Shown here: one piece after another, positions 24,201-33,294 of the stretch | How the letters are laid out: every line of letters begins with the position of its first letter | How positions within the stretch are numbered: position 1 is the stretch's first letter | Source: an uncultured Lachnospiraceae bacterium | GTDB lineage: Bacteria > Bacillota > Clostridia > Lachnospirales > Lachnospiraceae | Direction of reading: 5' to 3' | Length of the DNA stretch: 64,000 nucleotides | Assembly: GCA_910586315.1 (NCBI GenBank) | Contig: CAJUIP010000014.1 | Span: 1 to 64,000, forward strand | Made by a program: the position numbers and the translations under genes | Notes under the pieces: model-generated | The model's input: the letters and a program-made list of their open reading frames with translations, nothing else | Told to the model about the DNA's origin: nothing | Database searches by the model: none

Positions 24201-26177
24201 ATGAAGAAAATTGGAATCAATGATTTTACCTTTTACAACTATCCTACCTGTCTGGTCATGGCGCCGGACGGTAAGCATGGAGCTATGGCCGTGGTGAATG
24301 CAAACGAGAAAGATAACTGCTATGATTCCTGCCTGTGGCTTTATGATGCAGGATGCGGCAGCGTGAGAAAACTCACCGGCGGAAAGAAGGAAAGAAAGTT
24401 CCTCTGGCTGGATTCTGAAACCATCCTGTTTACGGCCAACCGGGAAAAATCCTATGCGGAAAAGGTAAAAGACGGAGAGGACTGGACCTGTTTTTACACC
24501 ATCGACATCAGCGGCGGTGAGGCACAGTTCGCTTTTGCAGTGCCATTCACGGTGGCAAAGATGAAGCTTGCGGGGAAAAAGCTTATTATGACTGTAAAAT
24601 ATGACTACAATAAACCGGATTTTGCCCGCATGGAAGAGGATGAAAAGAAAGAGGCCATGAAGACCTGGAAAGAAGAGAAAGACTACGAGGTATTTGATGA
24701 GCTTCCTTTCTGGGCCAATGGGCAGGGGATTGTGAATAAAAAGAGAAGCCGGCTCGCTGTCTATGACATGGAGACAGGAGAATCAAAGATTGTAAGCCAG
24801 GATTATGCGAATGTGGAGGGCTTCTGGGTGGAAGGAGACCAGGTCCTTTATATTGAAAGTCTGTACACCGATAAAAAAGATGTATATCAGGGGCTTATGT
24901 CCTATCATATTTCCGATGGTGCGACAGAAACCCTGGTGGAACAGAAAGACATGAGTCTGGACTATGCATGTATTTTAAAGGGAAAAGTGACCTTCTTCGG
25001 CTCCTATATGAAGGATTATGGTTTCAACGAAAATGACAAGCTTTATACATTGGAAAATGGAAAGGTGACCCTGCTTTCGGATTTTGACGACAGCATCCAT
25101 AATTCCATTTGCTGTGACTGTAAATTTGTGGACGGCGCCGGTTTTGCACACGATGATAACTATATTTATTTTATTTCTACCTTAAGAAAGCAGTCTGTCA
25201 TCAGGCGGTTTGATGCCGATGGAAATCTGGAGACGCTGGTGGACAGACAGGGCAGCGTCCATACCATTGATCTTTGCGGCGATACGATATACTTTACGGG
25301 AATGCGCGACATGGGTCTTACAGAGGCGTACAGCTTTGACGGGAAAGAAGAGAAGAAGCTGACTTCCTTTAACGATTCCATTATAGCCGAGAGAAATGTG
25401 CTTCCGGTGGAGGAATTTACCTTTACATATAAGGGACTGGAGCTGGATGGATATGTGATTAAGCCGGCGGATTATGATCCTAATAAGACATATCCGGGAA
25501 TTCTTACCATTCACGGCGGTCCCAGAGCCACCTTTGGCCCCACCTTCTTCCATGAGAACGAGGTGTTTGCAAACGCCGGATACTTTGTATTCTTCACCAA
25601 CCCTCTGGGAAGCGACGGACGCGGCAACGCCTTTGCCGATCTTTCCGGAAGACATGGGAGCGTGGACTTTGACCATTGCATGGCAGTGACGGATGAGGTT
25701 TTAAAACGTTATCCGCAGATTGATGAAAAGCGCCTGGGAGTTATGGGCGGCAGCTACGGCGGCTTTATGACCAACTGGGTTGTGGGAAATACTACAAGAT
25801 TCGCGGCGGCCGCATCCCAGAGAAGCATTTCCAACTGGGTTTCCAAGTGTATGACCACGGATATCGGATATTATTTCAATATGGATCAGATCAAGGCCGA
25901 TCCCTGGTCCAGCGCCGATAAGATGTGGACCCACTCCCCGTTAAAATATGCCAATATGGCAAAGACGCCCACGTTATTTATCCAGTCAGATGAAGACTAC
26001 CGCTGCTGGATGGGCGATGCTATTCAGATGTTCTCTGCCTTAAAATATTTCGGTGTGGAGGCGAGATTGTGTCTGTTCCATGGAGAGAACCACGAACTGT
26101 CCCGCTCCGGCAAACCCACCCACAGGATTCGCAGAATGACGGAAATGATGAACTGGTTTGATAAGTACCTGAAATAA
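24201..26177 (+). CDS. S9 family serine peptidase (acylaminoacyl-peptidase/prolyl oligopeptidase type)
   Basis: 658 residues, GGGGG site upstream. N-terminal beta-propeller (about residues 1-400, repeated strands such as KKERKFLWLDSETILFTANR) and C-terminal alpha/beta-hydrolase. The nucleophile elbow is GGSYGGFMTNW (Ser near 517), the acid is in FIQSDEDYRC and the His in HGENHELSRSG. HGGPRATFGPTFFHE is the oxyanion-hole strand typical of S9C. No signal peptide, so a cytosolic oligopeptidase that trims short peptides. Monocistronic. Confidence 0.92.
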   Translation: MKKIGINDFTFYNYPTCLVMAPDGKHGAMAVVNANEKDNCYDSCLWLYDAGCGSVRKLTGGKKERKFLWLDSETILFTANREKSYAEKVKDGEDWTCFYTIDISGGEAQFAFAVPFTVAKMKLAGKKLIMTVKYDYNKPDFARMEEDEKKEAMKTWKEEKDYEVFDELPFWANGQGIVNKKRSRLAVYDMETGESKIVSQDYANVEGFWVEGDQVLYIESLYTDKKDVYQGLMSYHISDGATETLVEQKDMSLDYACILKGKVTFFGSYMKDYGFNENDKLYTLENGKVTLLSDFDDSIHNSICCDCKFVDGAGFAHDDNYIYFISTLRKQSVIRRFDADGNLETLVDRQGSVHTIDLCGDTIYFTGMRDMGLTEAYSFDGKEEKKLTSFNDSIIAERNVLPVEEFTFTYKGLELDGYVIKPADYDPNKTYPGILTIHGGPRATFGPTFFHENEVFANAGYFVFFTNPLGSDGRGNAFADLSGRHGSVDFDHCMAVTDEVLKRYPQIDEKRLGVMGGSYGGFMTNWVVGNTTRFAAAASQRSISNWVSKCMTTDIGYYFNMDQIKADPWSSADKMWTHSPLKYANMAKTPTLFIQSDEDYRCWMGDAIQMFSALKYFGVEARLCLFHGENHELSRSGKPTHRIRRMTEMMNWFDKYLK

Positions 26178-26180
26178 ATG

Positions 26181-26266
26181 CTTACAGTTCGCAGGGCGGG
26201 GAAAAACGCCCGATGCTTCTTGCCCGCGGTATGCGGGCAAGAAGATGTCCTCCCGTGAAGAACAAC
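26181..26266. repeat. GTTAC..CGTGAA repeat, variant copy
   Basis: CTTACAGTTCGCAGGGCGGG, then GATGCTTCTTGCCCGC / GCGGGCAAGAAGATG hairpin, then CCCGTGAAGAACAAC. Located between the S9 peptidase stop and the next promoter. Confidence 0.7.
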
Positions 26267-26305
26267 AATAAGTGTGGCAAAAATCCGCCAATGCAAGATT
26301 TTCCA

Positions 26306-26334
26306 GTGACAATTCCTGGCAGACATGGTATACT
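26306..26334 (+). promoter_or_regulatory. Promoter of the transpeptidase-like gene
   Basis: GTGACA at 26306-26311, 17-base spacer, TATACT at 26329-26334 with TG before the -10. Confidence 0.6.
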
Positions 26335-26387
26335 AGCACTAGTTAGCAGATATTACATCAGGTGGGCATGAAAGGGGAACGTTTTCT

Positions 26388-27218
26388 ATGCGTAAGCATT
26401 TTTATACAGCACTGGCAGTCTTTATTTTTGCGGGGTTCATGGAGCTTACTTCCATTGCTGCCGTAAAAGAAACCGCCGTTGACACTATTACTCTGGAGCC
26501 GGATGCAGCCGGAGACGACGAGGTGCAGGTGGACTTAACCTGGAAGACAAGACAGGATAAAGGCAAATGGATCGAAGAGATGGGCATTGCCCAAGATGCA
26601 AACAGCCTGGTCCTGGTGCTCAACAATCTGGAAAACGGAGAGGAAGAAGAGTTTCCCACACAAGATGCCGAGGTCCCCAAAACCAGAATCCCGAGAAATC
26701 AGGTAGTTGGAAATTCCAGACTGACCTATTTTTCCAAGGGAACGGATGAGGAATGGCGCGAGGTCTTTTCCATCAACTGTTTTATTTCCGGCGGTGCGGG
26801 AGAAGACAAGGATATTTATGGTGCGTATCGTTTGGAAAGCGCTTTTGGAATGGAGGAAAATCCGGGAAGTCTGGTTCCTTATCATCATCTTACCAGCAAA
26901 GATTACTGGATAACAGATCCGGAAGAAAGCGGATTTGGAAGTATCTATACGGTGGGACGAAGCGGCCCCCGGGTGGAAAGCAGCGTAAAACTTGAAAATA
27001 TGAAGGCTTTTTCCAATTATGGAATGATTATAAAGCCTGAAACTGAGGGCGAAGCCTATCCGGCTCTGGTAGTAAACTGCCAGCAGGCCGACACGAATGA
27101 CAGAACCCTTTGCGGGATCCAGTTGTCCCAGACCTACGTGAGAATGCTGATTCAGTCCATAGACGCAAATACGAGGATTCTCATCGGCAGGGAATTAGAA
27201 GATCTGGAAGGGATGTAA
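26388..27218 (+). CDS. Secreted L,D-transpeptidase-like protein with altered active site
   Basis: 276 residues with a signal peptide (MRKHFYTALAVFIFAGFM..). The middle shows the YkuD-type pattern of clostridial L,D-transpeptidases: GAYRLESAFGMEENPGSLVPYHHL and KDYWITDPEESGF match the usual Y-FG-ENPG-Y-W-D spacing. In active enzymes the next blocks are a His motif and a (S/T)xGC motif; here the matching sites read VVNCQQ and DRTLCGIQLS. The His is absent and the Cys is displaced by one position, so catalysis is doubtful. Family assignment is by eye. It could be a binding or regulatory homologue in the wall. Confidence 0.55.
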   Translation: MRKHFYTALAVFIFAGFMELTSIAAVKETAVDTITLEPDAAGDDEVQVDLTWKTRQDKGKWIEEMGIAQDANSLVLVLNNLENGEEEEFPTQDAEVPKTRIPRNQVVGNSRLTYFSKGTDEEWREVFSINCFISGGAGEDKDIYGAYRLESAFGMEENPGSLVPYHHLTSKDYWITDPEESGFGSIYTVGRSGPRVESSVKLENMKAFSNYGMIIKPETEGEAYPALVVNCQQADTNDRTLCGIQLSQTYVRMLIQSIDANTRILIGRELEDLEGM

Positions 27219-27233
27219 AACACAAAAGAAAAA

Positions 27234-27271
27234 GCGCAGGCGGTATGAGATGACCGCCTGCATTTTTTATT
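27234..27271 (+). terminator. Terminator after the transpeptidase-like gene
   Basis: GCAGGCGG, 10-base loop, CCGCCTGC followed by ATTTTTTATTT. Confidence 0.9.
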
Positions 27272-27370
27272 TACGCGAGCGACGAGCCCAAGCCCGTGCC
27301 TGCACGAGACCTTGGCGACTGCCACGAAACAAAAAGCACTTCGCGTTTAGGAACGCAGATTTTCCCATAA
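27269..27370 (+). repeat. CGAGACCTTGGCGACTGCC repeat, diverged copy
   Basis: TTACGCGAGCGACGAGCCCA and GCACGAGACCTTGGCGACTG match 21320-21412; the 3' part with AAAAAGCACTTCGCGTTT is diverged. No gene in 27219-27753 beyond this and the promoter below. Confidence 0.65.
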
Positions 27371-27554
27371 GGCAAAAAGCATTTCGTGTAGAAGCCCCTG
27401 TCCCTGTTTGACTGCATGGGACAGAAAAGAGCAATGAGCTGTCATGCGGATTTGTTCCCGCATCCACAAAAGGCAGAATATTTAGATTGGAAAGATATGT
27501 AAATGAAAAAGATATTAAAAATCTGGAATTTATAAAAAGATTCTGGATTTTTTA

Positions 27555-27583
27555 TTGACAAGATCTTAAATCTGCATTATAAT
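27555..27583 (+). promoter_or_regulatory. Consensus promoter of the dipeptide-type ABC operon
   Basis: TTGACA at 27555-27560, 17-base spacer, TATAAT at 27578-27583; perfect match. Overlapped downstream by AT-only palindromes. Confidence 0.85.
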
Positions 27584-27589
27584 TTAATA

Positions 27590-27612
27590 AATTTTAAATT
27601 TAAAATTTTAAA
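27590..27612 (+). promoter_or_regulatory. AT-only palindromic operator candidate
   Basis: A perfect 18-base palindrome, AATTTTAAATTTAAAATT (27590-27607), overlaps a second, TTTAAAATTTTAAA (27599-27612). They cover the expected transcription start of the ABC operon, a typical place for a repressor. Confidence 0.55.
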
Positions 27613-27753
27613 TTAGGAACAGATAAAAAACGATACTTTTTGTTATTAATCAGACTTAAGCCTGGATAATATGGAAAATGGTGGGACAGCGGCTTGGGAT
27701 TTTGAAAAAGTTGTCCACATTTTATAGAAATATTTTTAACAGGAGGTAGTAAA

Positions 27754-29346
27754 GTGAAAAAAACTCGTATTGTATCTCTTTTTTTGGCCAGTGCCATGGT
27801 GATTTCCACCCTCGCCGGATGCGGCGGCGGAAGTTCTCCCACAACTGCAGCGACAACCGCAGCAGGTGAAACTGCAGCAGCAGGCGAAACAACGGCGGCG
27901 GGTAATTCCGCAGGTACTTCGACGGAAGCCAAGTCCGTGAAAGATACCCTGACTCTGGCAGCTCAGACAGAGCCGGATACCATGGATCCCTGCCGTGGAA
28001 ACGGTGTTTCCAACAACATTGTTATGAATCAGATATATGACGGCCTGGTTCGTTATAATGAAGACGGTACTGTTGAGCCGCGTCTGGCGACGGAGTGGGA
28101 GCAGATCGATGATACCCATATACGTTTTAAACTGCGTGACGACGTAGTATTCAGCAATGGCAGTCCGTTCACCGCAGAGGACGTTCTCTATTCTCTGGCG
28201 CGTACGAAGAATGATTCCACGGCGATCTCCACGATGAGCTGGTATGATCCGGAAACTTCCTACGCAGAAGATGATTATACGGTTGTAATTTCCATGTATC
28301 AGCCCTATGCTCCGGCTTTATATGTTCTGGCAGGCGGACGTACCTGGATTGGCGATAAAGAGACAATGGAAGAGATGGGCGAAGAGAACTACGCAAGAAA
28401 TCCTGTAGGTACAGGCGCGTATGCGTTAAGCGAGTGGGTTTCCGGTTCCAGCATGCTTTTAACACGCAACGAGAAATACTGGGGCGAGCCGGCCAAGACT
28501 CCCAATGTCCGTATTAACTTTATTGCAGAGGAAGCCAACCGTATTATCGCTCTTGAAACAGGCGAAGCAGATTTGGCCTACTACATAGACGGCGCTGACG
28601 CCGCCCGCGTAGATGAGATTGACGGTTATCACGCAGAGCGCGGACCATCCTTCTCCTACTATCTGATCTGTCTGGCTATGGACAATGAAAAATTTGCGGA
28701 CAAGCGTGTTCGTCACGCTCTGGCTTACGCCATTGACTTTAAGAACCTGACCGACGCTTCCTTTGACGGCGAGGCCACAACCTTAGACGGCGTATATCCG
28801 AACATTGCAGAGGGCTTCAAGTCAGAAGGCATCTGGGAATACAATCCGGAAAAGGCAAAAGAGCTTCTGGCGGAAGCAGGCGTTTCCAACTTATCCTTTG
28901 AGCTTCATATTTTACCGGGTACCGTATACCAGAGAATGGCTGAAATCATCCAGAGCTACTGGGCAGCCATCGGCGTAACTGTAAATATTGAGCAGAGCGC
29001 TCTGGCAACTCGTGAAGCACAGGGACCGTGGGAGGCTTCCATCCGTGTGGCAACGGCGGATGAGATTTCCAACATCCTGATCATCTATGAGAAGGCATTT
29101 GGTTCCCGTCTGGCTCCCAACGACGAGCATCTGGAAGAAATGTTACAGCAGTTAAAGCAGCTTTATAATACTGACGAGCGTGCAGCTTTGCTGGAAGAAA
29201 TCCAGGATTACCTTTATGACCTTAAGTTCTCCATGCCGTTCGCAGAGACAGATTCCGTATTCGGTATGAGAGATACCTTACAGGGATTTGAGTTCAATGC
29301 ACAATATAACAGATCCAATATTGCTGAATGGTACATAGAAGAATAA
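27754..29346 (+). CDS. Peptide/nickel-type ABC transporter substrate-binding lipoprotein
   Basis: 530 residues, GTG start with AGGAGG 7 bases upstream. Lipobox STLAGC with lipidated Cys near residue 23, an Ala/Thr-rich linker (GETAAAGETTAAG) and an SBP family 5 domain: AAQTEPDTMDPCRG, MNQIYDGLVRYNEDGTVEP, FSNGSPFTAEDVLYSL, RNPVGTGAYALSEW and VRHALAYAIDFKNL. Captures the solute outside the membrane. First of an eight-gene unit ending with RraA. An intergenic stem-loop follows, probably keeping this transcript in excess. Confidence 0.93.
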   Translation: MKKTRIVSLFLASAMVISTLAGCGGGSSPTTAATTAAGETAAAGETTAAGNSAGTSTEAKSVKDTLTLAAQTEPDTMDPCRGNGVSNNIVMNQIYDGLVRYNEDGTVEPRLATEWEQIDDTHIRFKLRDDVVFSNGSPFTAEDVLYSLARTKNDSTAISTMSWYDPETSYAEDDYTVVISMYQPYAPALYVLAGGRTWIGDKETMEEMGEENYARNPVGTGAYALSEWVSGSSMLLTRNEKYWGEPAKTPNVRINFIAEEANRIIALETGEADLAYYIDGADAARVDEIDGYHAERGPSFSYYLICLAMDNEKFADKRVRHALAYAIDFKNLTDASFDGEATTLDGVYPNIAEGFKSEGIWEYNPEKAKELLAEAGVSNLSFELHILPGTVYQRMAEIIQSYWAAIGVTVNIEQSALATREAQGPWEASIRVATADEISNILIIYEKAFGSRLAPNDEHLEEMLQQLKQLYNTDERAALLEEIQDYLYDLKFSMPFAETDSVFGMRDTLQGFEFNAQYNRSNIAEWYIEE

Positions 29347-29361
29347 ACCTTGCACTAACTC

Positions 29362-29430
29362 TCACCAAATAGCCGTGCAGCCAGGGCATGAAATCTGTGT
29401 TCCTGGCTGCGCGTCGCTTTTTGGTGAAGG
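29362..29430 (+). promoter_or_regulatory. Intercistronic stem-loop after the binding-protein gene
   Basis: Outer arms TCACCAAA and TTTGGTGA, inner arms GCAGCCAGG and CCTGGCTGC. Such structures after binding-protein genes usually protect the upstream mRNA or end part of the transcripts. Confidence 0.6.
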
Positions 29431-29455
29431 CCGTTGAAAATAAAGGAGTGTTTGC

Positions 29456-30433
29456 ATGATTAAATACATCGGAAAACGTATTCTGATGCTGGTTCCCGTA
29501 TTGCTTGGCGTTGTGCTGCTGGTTTTCAGTATGATGTATTTTTCTCCCGGTAATGCCGAGGACTATATTCTGGGAGATATGGCAACAGAAGAAGATAAAG
29601 AAGCGTTTCGTGAAGAACATGGACTGAATGAGCCCTTTGTAATTCAGTATATCAACTATGTAAAGGACGCCCTTCGCGGCGATCTTGGTATTTCCTATAC
29701 CACCAAACAGCCGGTTGCAGAGGAGATTTTTAAGCGTTTCCCCACCACCTTTAAGCTCGCTCTCTTAAGTACCCTCTGGTCCATTGTGATTGGAATCACC
29801 ATAGGAATTATATCGGCCGTACGTCAGTACTCCATACTGGATAATGTCACCAGGCTGATTGCCATGCTGGGCGTGTCCATCCCCACCTTCTGGGAAGGAC
29901 TGATGTTAATTATTTTGTTTTCTGTTCAACTGGCCCTGCTTCCTGCATCGGGCTTTACTACTTGGAAGCACTGGATTTTGCCGTCCTTTACCATTGGAAC
30001 CCATTCGGCGGCAACCGTTATGCGTATGATGCGCTCCAGTATGCTGGAGGCCATCCGCCAGGATTATATCACCACTGCCAAGTCCAAAGGACAGACTAAT
30101 TTTGTGGTTGTAACAAAGCACGCCTTAAGAAATGCCATCATTCCGGTTATGACTCTGGTCGGCGTAAACTTTGGTAAGCTTTTGGGCGGTTCCGCCATCA
30201 CTGAAATTGTATTCTCCATCCCCGGACTGGGCAACCTGATTATTGATGGAATTAAAGTAAAGAACGCGCCTCTGGTACAGGGAGGCATCCTTGTGATTGC
30301 GCTGGCCATGGCTCTCTGCAACCTGCTCATAGATGTGCTGTACGCCTATGTGGATCCCAGAATCCGTTCTCAGTACGTGAAGCCAAAGGTAAAGCTGGCG
30401 CAAAAATCTGCGACAACAGAGGAGGAGAAATAG
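29456..30433 (+). CDS. ABC transporter permease, DppB/OppB type
   Basis: 325 residues, six membrane spans, start MIKYIGKRILMLVPVLLGVV. The EAA loop is EAIRQDYITTAKSKGQTNFVVVTKHALRNAIIP. Pairs with the next permease, two bases downstream, to form the channel. Confidence 0.93.
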   Translation: MIKYIGKRILMLVPVLLGVVLLVFSMMYFSPGNAEDYILGDMATEEDKEAFREEHGLNEPFVIQYINYVKDALRGDLGISYTTKQPVAEEIFKRFPTTFKLALLSTLWSIVIGITIGIISAVRQYSILDNVTRLIAMLGVSIPTFWEGLMLIILFSVQLALLPASGFTTWKHWILPSFTIGTHSAATVMRMMRSSMLEAIRQDYITTAKSKGQTNFVVVTKHALRNAIIPVMTLVGVNFGKLLGGSAITEIVFSIPGLGNLIIDGIKVKNAPLVQGGILVIALAMALCNLLIDVLYAYVDPRIRSQYVKPKVKLAQKSATTEEEK

Positions 30434-30434
30434 T

Positions 30435-31319
30435 ATGGGAAAAGATAAAAAAGAAACCTCTGCCATCCGTGGAAAGAAAAAAAGTCAGTTCCGGAACATT
30501 ATGCGCCGGTTCATGAAAAACCAGACCGCCGTGTTTGGCCTGGTAGTCATTGTTGTGCTTCTTATTTTCGCTTTGTTTCCTGCACAGCTTTCCAACCCGG
30601 ATTACACCATTCAGGATCTGGCGAACCGTTACGCGGGCCCGTCGGCACAGCATTTTCTGGGAACCGACGAGCTGGGAAGAGATATGTACACCCGTATCGT
30701 CTGGGGTTGCCGTACGTCCTTAGCTATCGGTCTTGCTTCCGTGGGAATCGCCTGCGCTATTGGCGTAACTTTAGGAACTCTGGCCGGATATTTCGGCGGC
30801 ATCCTTGACAACGTGCTGATGCGTATTGTGGATGTTTTAATGGCAGTTCCCAACCTGCTTCTTGGTATCTCCATTGTGGCGGCTCTTGGAAACAGCATTT
30901 CCGTACTGATTTTTGCCATTGCTCTTGGAAATATCGCGGCTTTTGCCCGTGTGACCAGGTCGTCGGTCATTACCGTCCGCGATACCGAGTATGTGGAAGC
31001 GGCCCGTGCCACCGGCGCTTCGGACGGACGTATCATGTGGAAATACGTGCTGCCCAACGCCCTTGCGCCCATTATCGTACAGGTAACCACCAGTCTGGCC
31101 GGCAATATTCTTAATATTTCCGGTTTGAGTTTCGTTGGACTGGGCGTTCCGGCTCCCACGCCGGAGTGGGGCTCCATGCTGTCCAATGCCCGTTCCATCA
31201 TGCGTGACTATCCGCTGCAGATCGTGTTCCCGGGTATCGCCATCATGCTGACCGTATTTGCTTTCAATCTGTTTGGCGACGGCCTGCGCGATGCGCTGGA
31301 TCCGAGACTGAAGAACTAA
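30435..31319 (+). CDS. ABC transporter permease, DppC/OppC type
   Basis: 294 residues. N-terminal OppC domain with one span (QTAVFGLVVIVVLLIFALFP), the HFLGTDELGRDMYTRIVWG block, and an EAA loop DTEYVEAARATGASDGRIMWKYVLPNA. The start is one base after the dppB-like stop. Confidence 0.93.
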   Translation: MGKDKKETSAIRGKKKSQFRNIMRRFMKNQTAVFGLVVIVVLLIFALFPAQLSNPDYTIQDLANRYAGPSAQHFLGTDELGRDMYTRIVWGCRTSLAIGLASVGIACAIGVTLGTLAGYFGGILDNVLMRIVDVLMAVPNLLLGISIVAALGNSISVLIFAIALGNIAAFARVTRSSVITVRDTEYVEAARATGASDGRIMWKYVLPNALAPIIVQVTTSLAGNILNISGLSFVGLGVPAPTPEWGSMLSNARSIMRDYPLQIVFPGIAIMLTVFAFNLFGDGLRDALDPRLKN

Positions 31320-31332
31320 GGGAGGAAACCAG

Positions 31333-32304
31333 ATGAGTAAGATTCTTGAAATTAAGGACCTGACCATTCATTATGTTACGGATGATGAGGTGGTCAAGGC
31401 AGTCAATGATATCTCCATCACGCTTGAAGAAGGGGAATCTTTGGGCCTGGTGGGAGAGACCGGAGCGGGTAAAACCACCACTGCCATGGGAATTCTTGGT
31501 CTGGTTCCCAATCCTCCGGGAAAAATCATCGGCGGCGAGGTCATTTATAAAGGAAAAAATCTGTTAAAATTATCGGAAGCAGAGATGAGAAAAATCCGGG
31601 GACATGAGATATCCATGATTTTCCAGGATCCCATGACGGCTTTAAACCCGGTTTTAACGGTTGGCGACCAGATTATGGAGGTAATCCGCCTCCACCAGAA
31701 GGTGTCCAAGGCAGAGGCCATGAAGCGGGCCATGGACATGATGGAAATGGTAGGAATTGAAGGCGGCCGCTGCAACGAATATCCCCATCAGTTTTCCGGT
31801 GGTATGAAGCAGCGTATTGTCATCGCCATTGCCCTTGCCTGCAACCCCAGCCTTCTGATTGCAGACGAGCCGACGACGGCCCTGGATGTTACCATTCAGG
31901 CGCAGGTACTGGATCTGATTGACAACTTAAAGAAAAAATTCAACACATCCCTTTTACTGATTACCCATGACCTGGGCGTTGTGGCGGAGGTTTGCGACAA
32001 GGTAGCCATTGTTTACGCGGGACGAATTGTGGAATACGGGAATCTGGAGTCCATTTACAATAACCCGAAACATCCGTACACCAACGGACTTTTTGGCTCT
32101 ATTCCTGATTTCAGTAAAAAGGCCCATCGTTTAAATCCCATCCGGGGACTGATGCCTGATCCCAGCAATCTGCCGGAGGGCTGCGCGTTTGCAGAACGGT
32201 GTCCCAATGCCACAGACGAGTGCAGAAAGAGACAGCCGCCAGTGGTGGAAGTGGAACCAGGCCATTCTGTCCGGTGTCTGATGTTTGAAAAGGAGGGACG
32301 GTAA
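31333..32304 (+). CDS. ABC transporter ATPase, DppD/OppD type
   Basis: 323 residues. Walker A GETGAGKTT, Q-loop MIFQDPMTALNP, signature FSGGMKQRIVIA, Walker B LLIADEPTTALD, H-loop ITHDLGVVAEV. The C-terminal OppD/F extension with CAFAERCPNATDEC holds the cysteines that bind an iron-sulfur cluster in some relatives. Confidence 0.94.
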   Translation: MSKILEIKDLTIHYVTDDEVVKAVNDISITLEEGESLGLVGETGAGKTTTAMGILGLVPNPPGKIIGGEVIYKGKNLLKLSEAEMRKIRGHEISMIFQDPMTALNPVLTVGDQIMEVIRLHQKVSKAEAMKRAMDMMEMVGIEGGRCNEYPHQFSGGMKQRIVIAIALACNPSLLIADEPTTALDVTIQAQVLDLIDNLKKKFNTSLLLITHDLGVVAEVCDKVAIVYAGRIVEYGNLESIYNNPKHPYTNGLFGSIPDFSKKAHRLNPIRGLMPDPSNLPEGCAFAERCPNATDECRKRQPPVVEVEPGHSVRCLMFEKEGR

Positions 32305-32309
32305 TCGGT

Positions 32310-33275
32310 ATGGCAAATTTGATTGAAGTAAAAAACTTAAAAAAATATTTTAAGACCAACCGCGGACTTCTCCATGCAGTGGATGATGTGAGTTTTTCCA
32401 TCGAAAAGGGAAAGACTCTGGGCGTTGTAGGTGAGTCAGGATGCGGAAAGTCCACCCTTGGCCGCACCGTTATCCATCTTCACGAAAAAACATCCGGGGA
32501 GATCTGGTTTGAGGGGAAGGACATCAGTGACGTGAACAAACAGCAGTTAAAGGACCTGCGTGAGGACATGCAGATGATTTTCCAGGATCCTTTTTCTTCC
32601 TTAAATCCCCGTATGTCTGTGAGTCAGCTGATTGCAGAGCCCCTTCTGATTTACAAAAAATGTGGAAGTCGTCAGGAACTGGAAGAGCGGGTTACAAAGC
32701 TTATGGATACGGTAGGCCTTGCACAGCGTCTTTATAATTCCTATCCCCATGAGCTGGACGGCGGCCGCCGCCAGAGAATCGGCATCGCCCGCGCACTGGC
32801 GCTGGAGCCCAAATTCATTGTCTGCGACGAGCCGGTGTCGGCTCTGGACGTTTCCATTCAGGCGCAGATCATTAACCTGATGCAGGACTTACAGGAAGAG
32901 CATCAGCTTACGTATATGTTTATCACCCACGATATGTCGGTGGTGCGTCATATTTCCGATGATATCATGGTGATGTATCTTGGCATGATGGTGGAATTCT
33001 GTGATTCTGAGGAAATTTTCCATAACCGGTTCCATCCCTACACCAAGGCTCTTCTGGATGCCGTTCCGATTCCCACCGTAAAAGCCAAAAAGGAACGCCG
33101 CCTGATTAAGGGTGAGATTACATCGCCGATTAATCCCGGAAACGAGTGCCGGTTCGCCAAGCGGTGCCCCTATGCGGACGAGGCCTGCTTTGCCAGCACT
33201 CCGGCGGCCGAAGAGGTCTGCCCCGGACATTTTGTGGCCTGCCACCACGTCCGTGAAATCAATAATCTGAAATAA
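32310..33275 (+). CDS. ABC transporter ATPase, DppF/OppF type, variant signature
   Basis: 321 residues. Walker A GESGCGKST, Walker B FIVCDEPVSALD, H-loop ITHDMSVVRHI and the C-terminal CRFAKRCPYADEAC motif. The signature is LDGGRRQR rather than SGGQRQR, which the partner ATPase keeps as SGGMKQR; one of the two ATP sites is therefore expected to be non-standard. Five bases after the DppD-like gene. Confidence 0.93.
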   Translation: MANLIEVKNLKKYFKTNRGLLHAVDDVSFSIEKGKTLGVVGESGCGKSTLGRTVIHLHEKTSGEIWFEGKDISDVNKQQLKDLREDMQMIFQDPFSSLNPRMSVSQLIAEPLLIYKKCGSRQELEERVTKLMDTVGLAQRLYNSYPHELDGGRRQRIGIARALALEPKFIVCDEPVSALDVSIQAQIINLMQDLQEEHQLTYMFITHDMSVVRHISDDIMVMYLGMMVEFCDSEEIFHNRFHPYTKALLDAVPIPTVKAKKERRLIKGEITSPINPGNECRFAKRCPYADEACFASTPAAEEVCPGHFVACHHVREINNLK

Positions 33276-33294
33276 TTTTTTTAGGAGGTGTACC

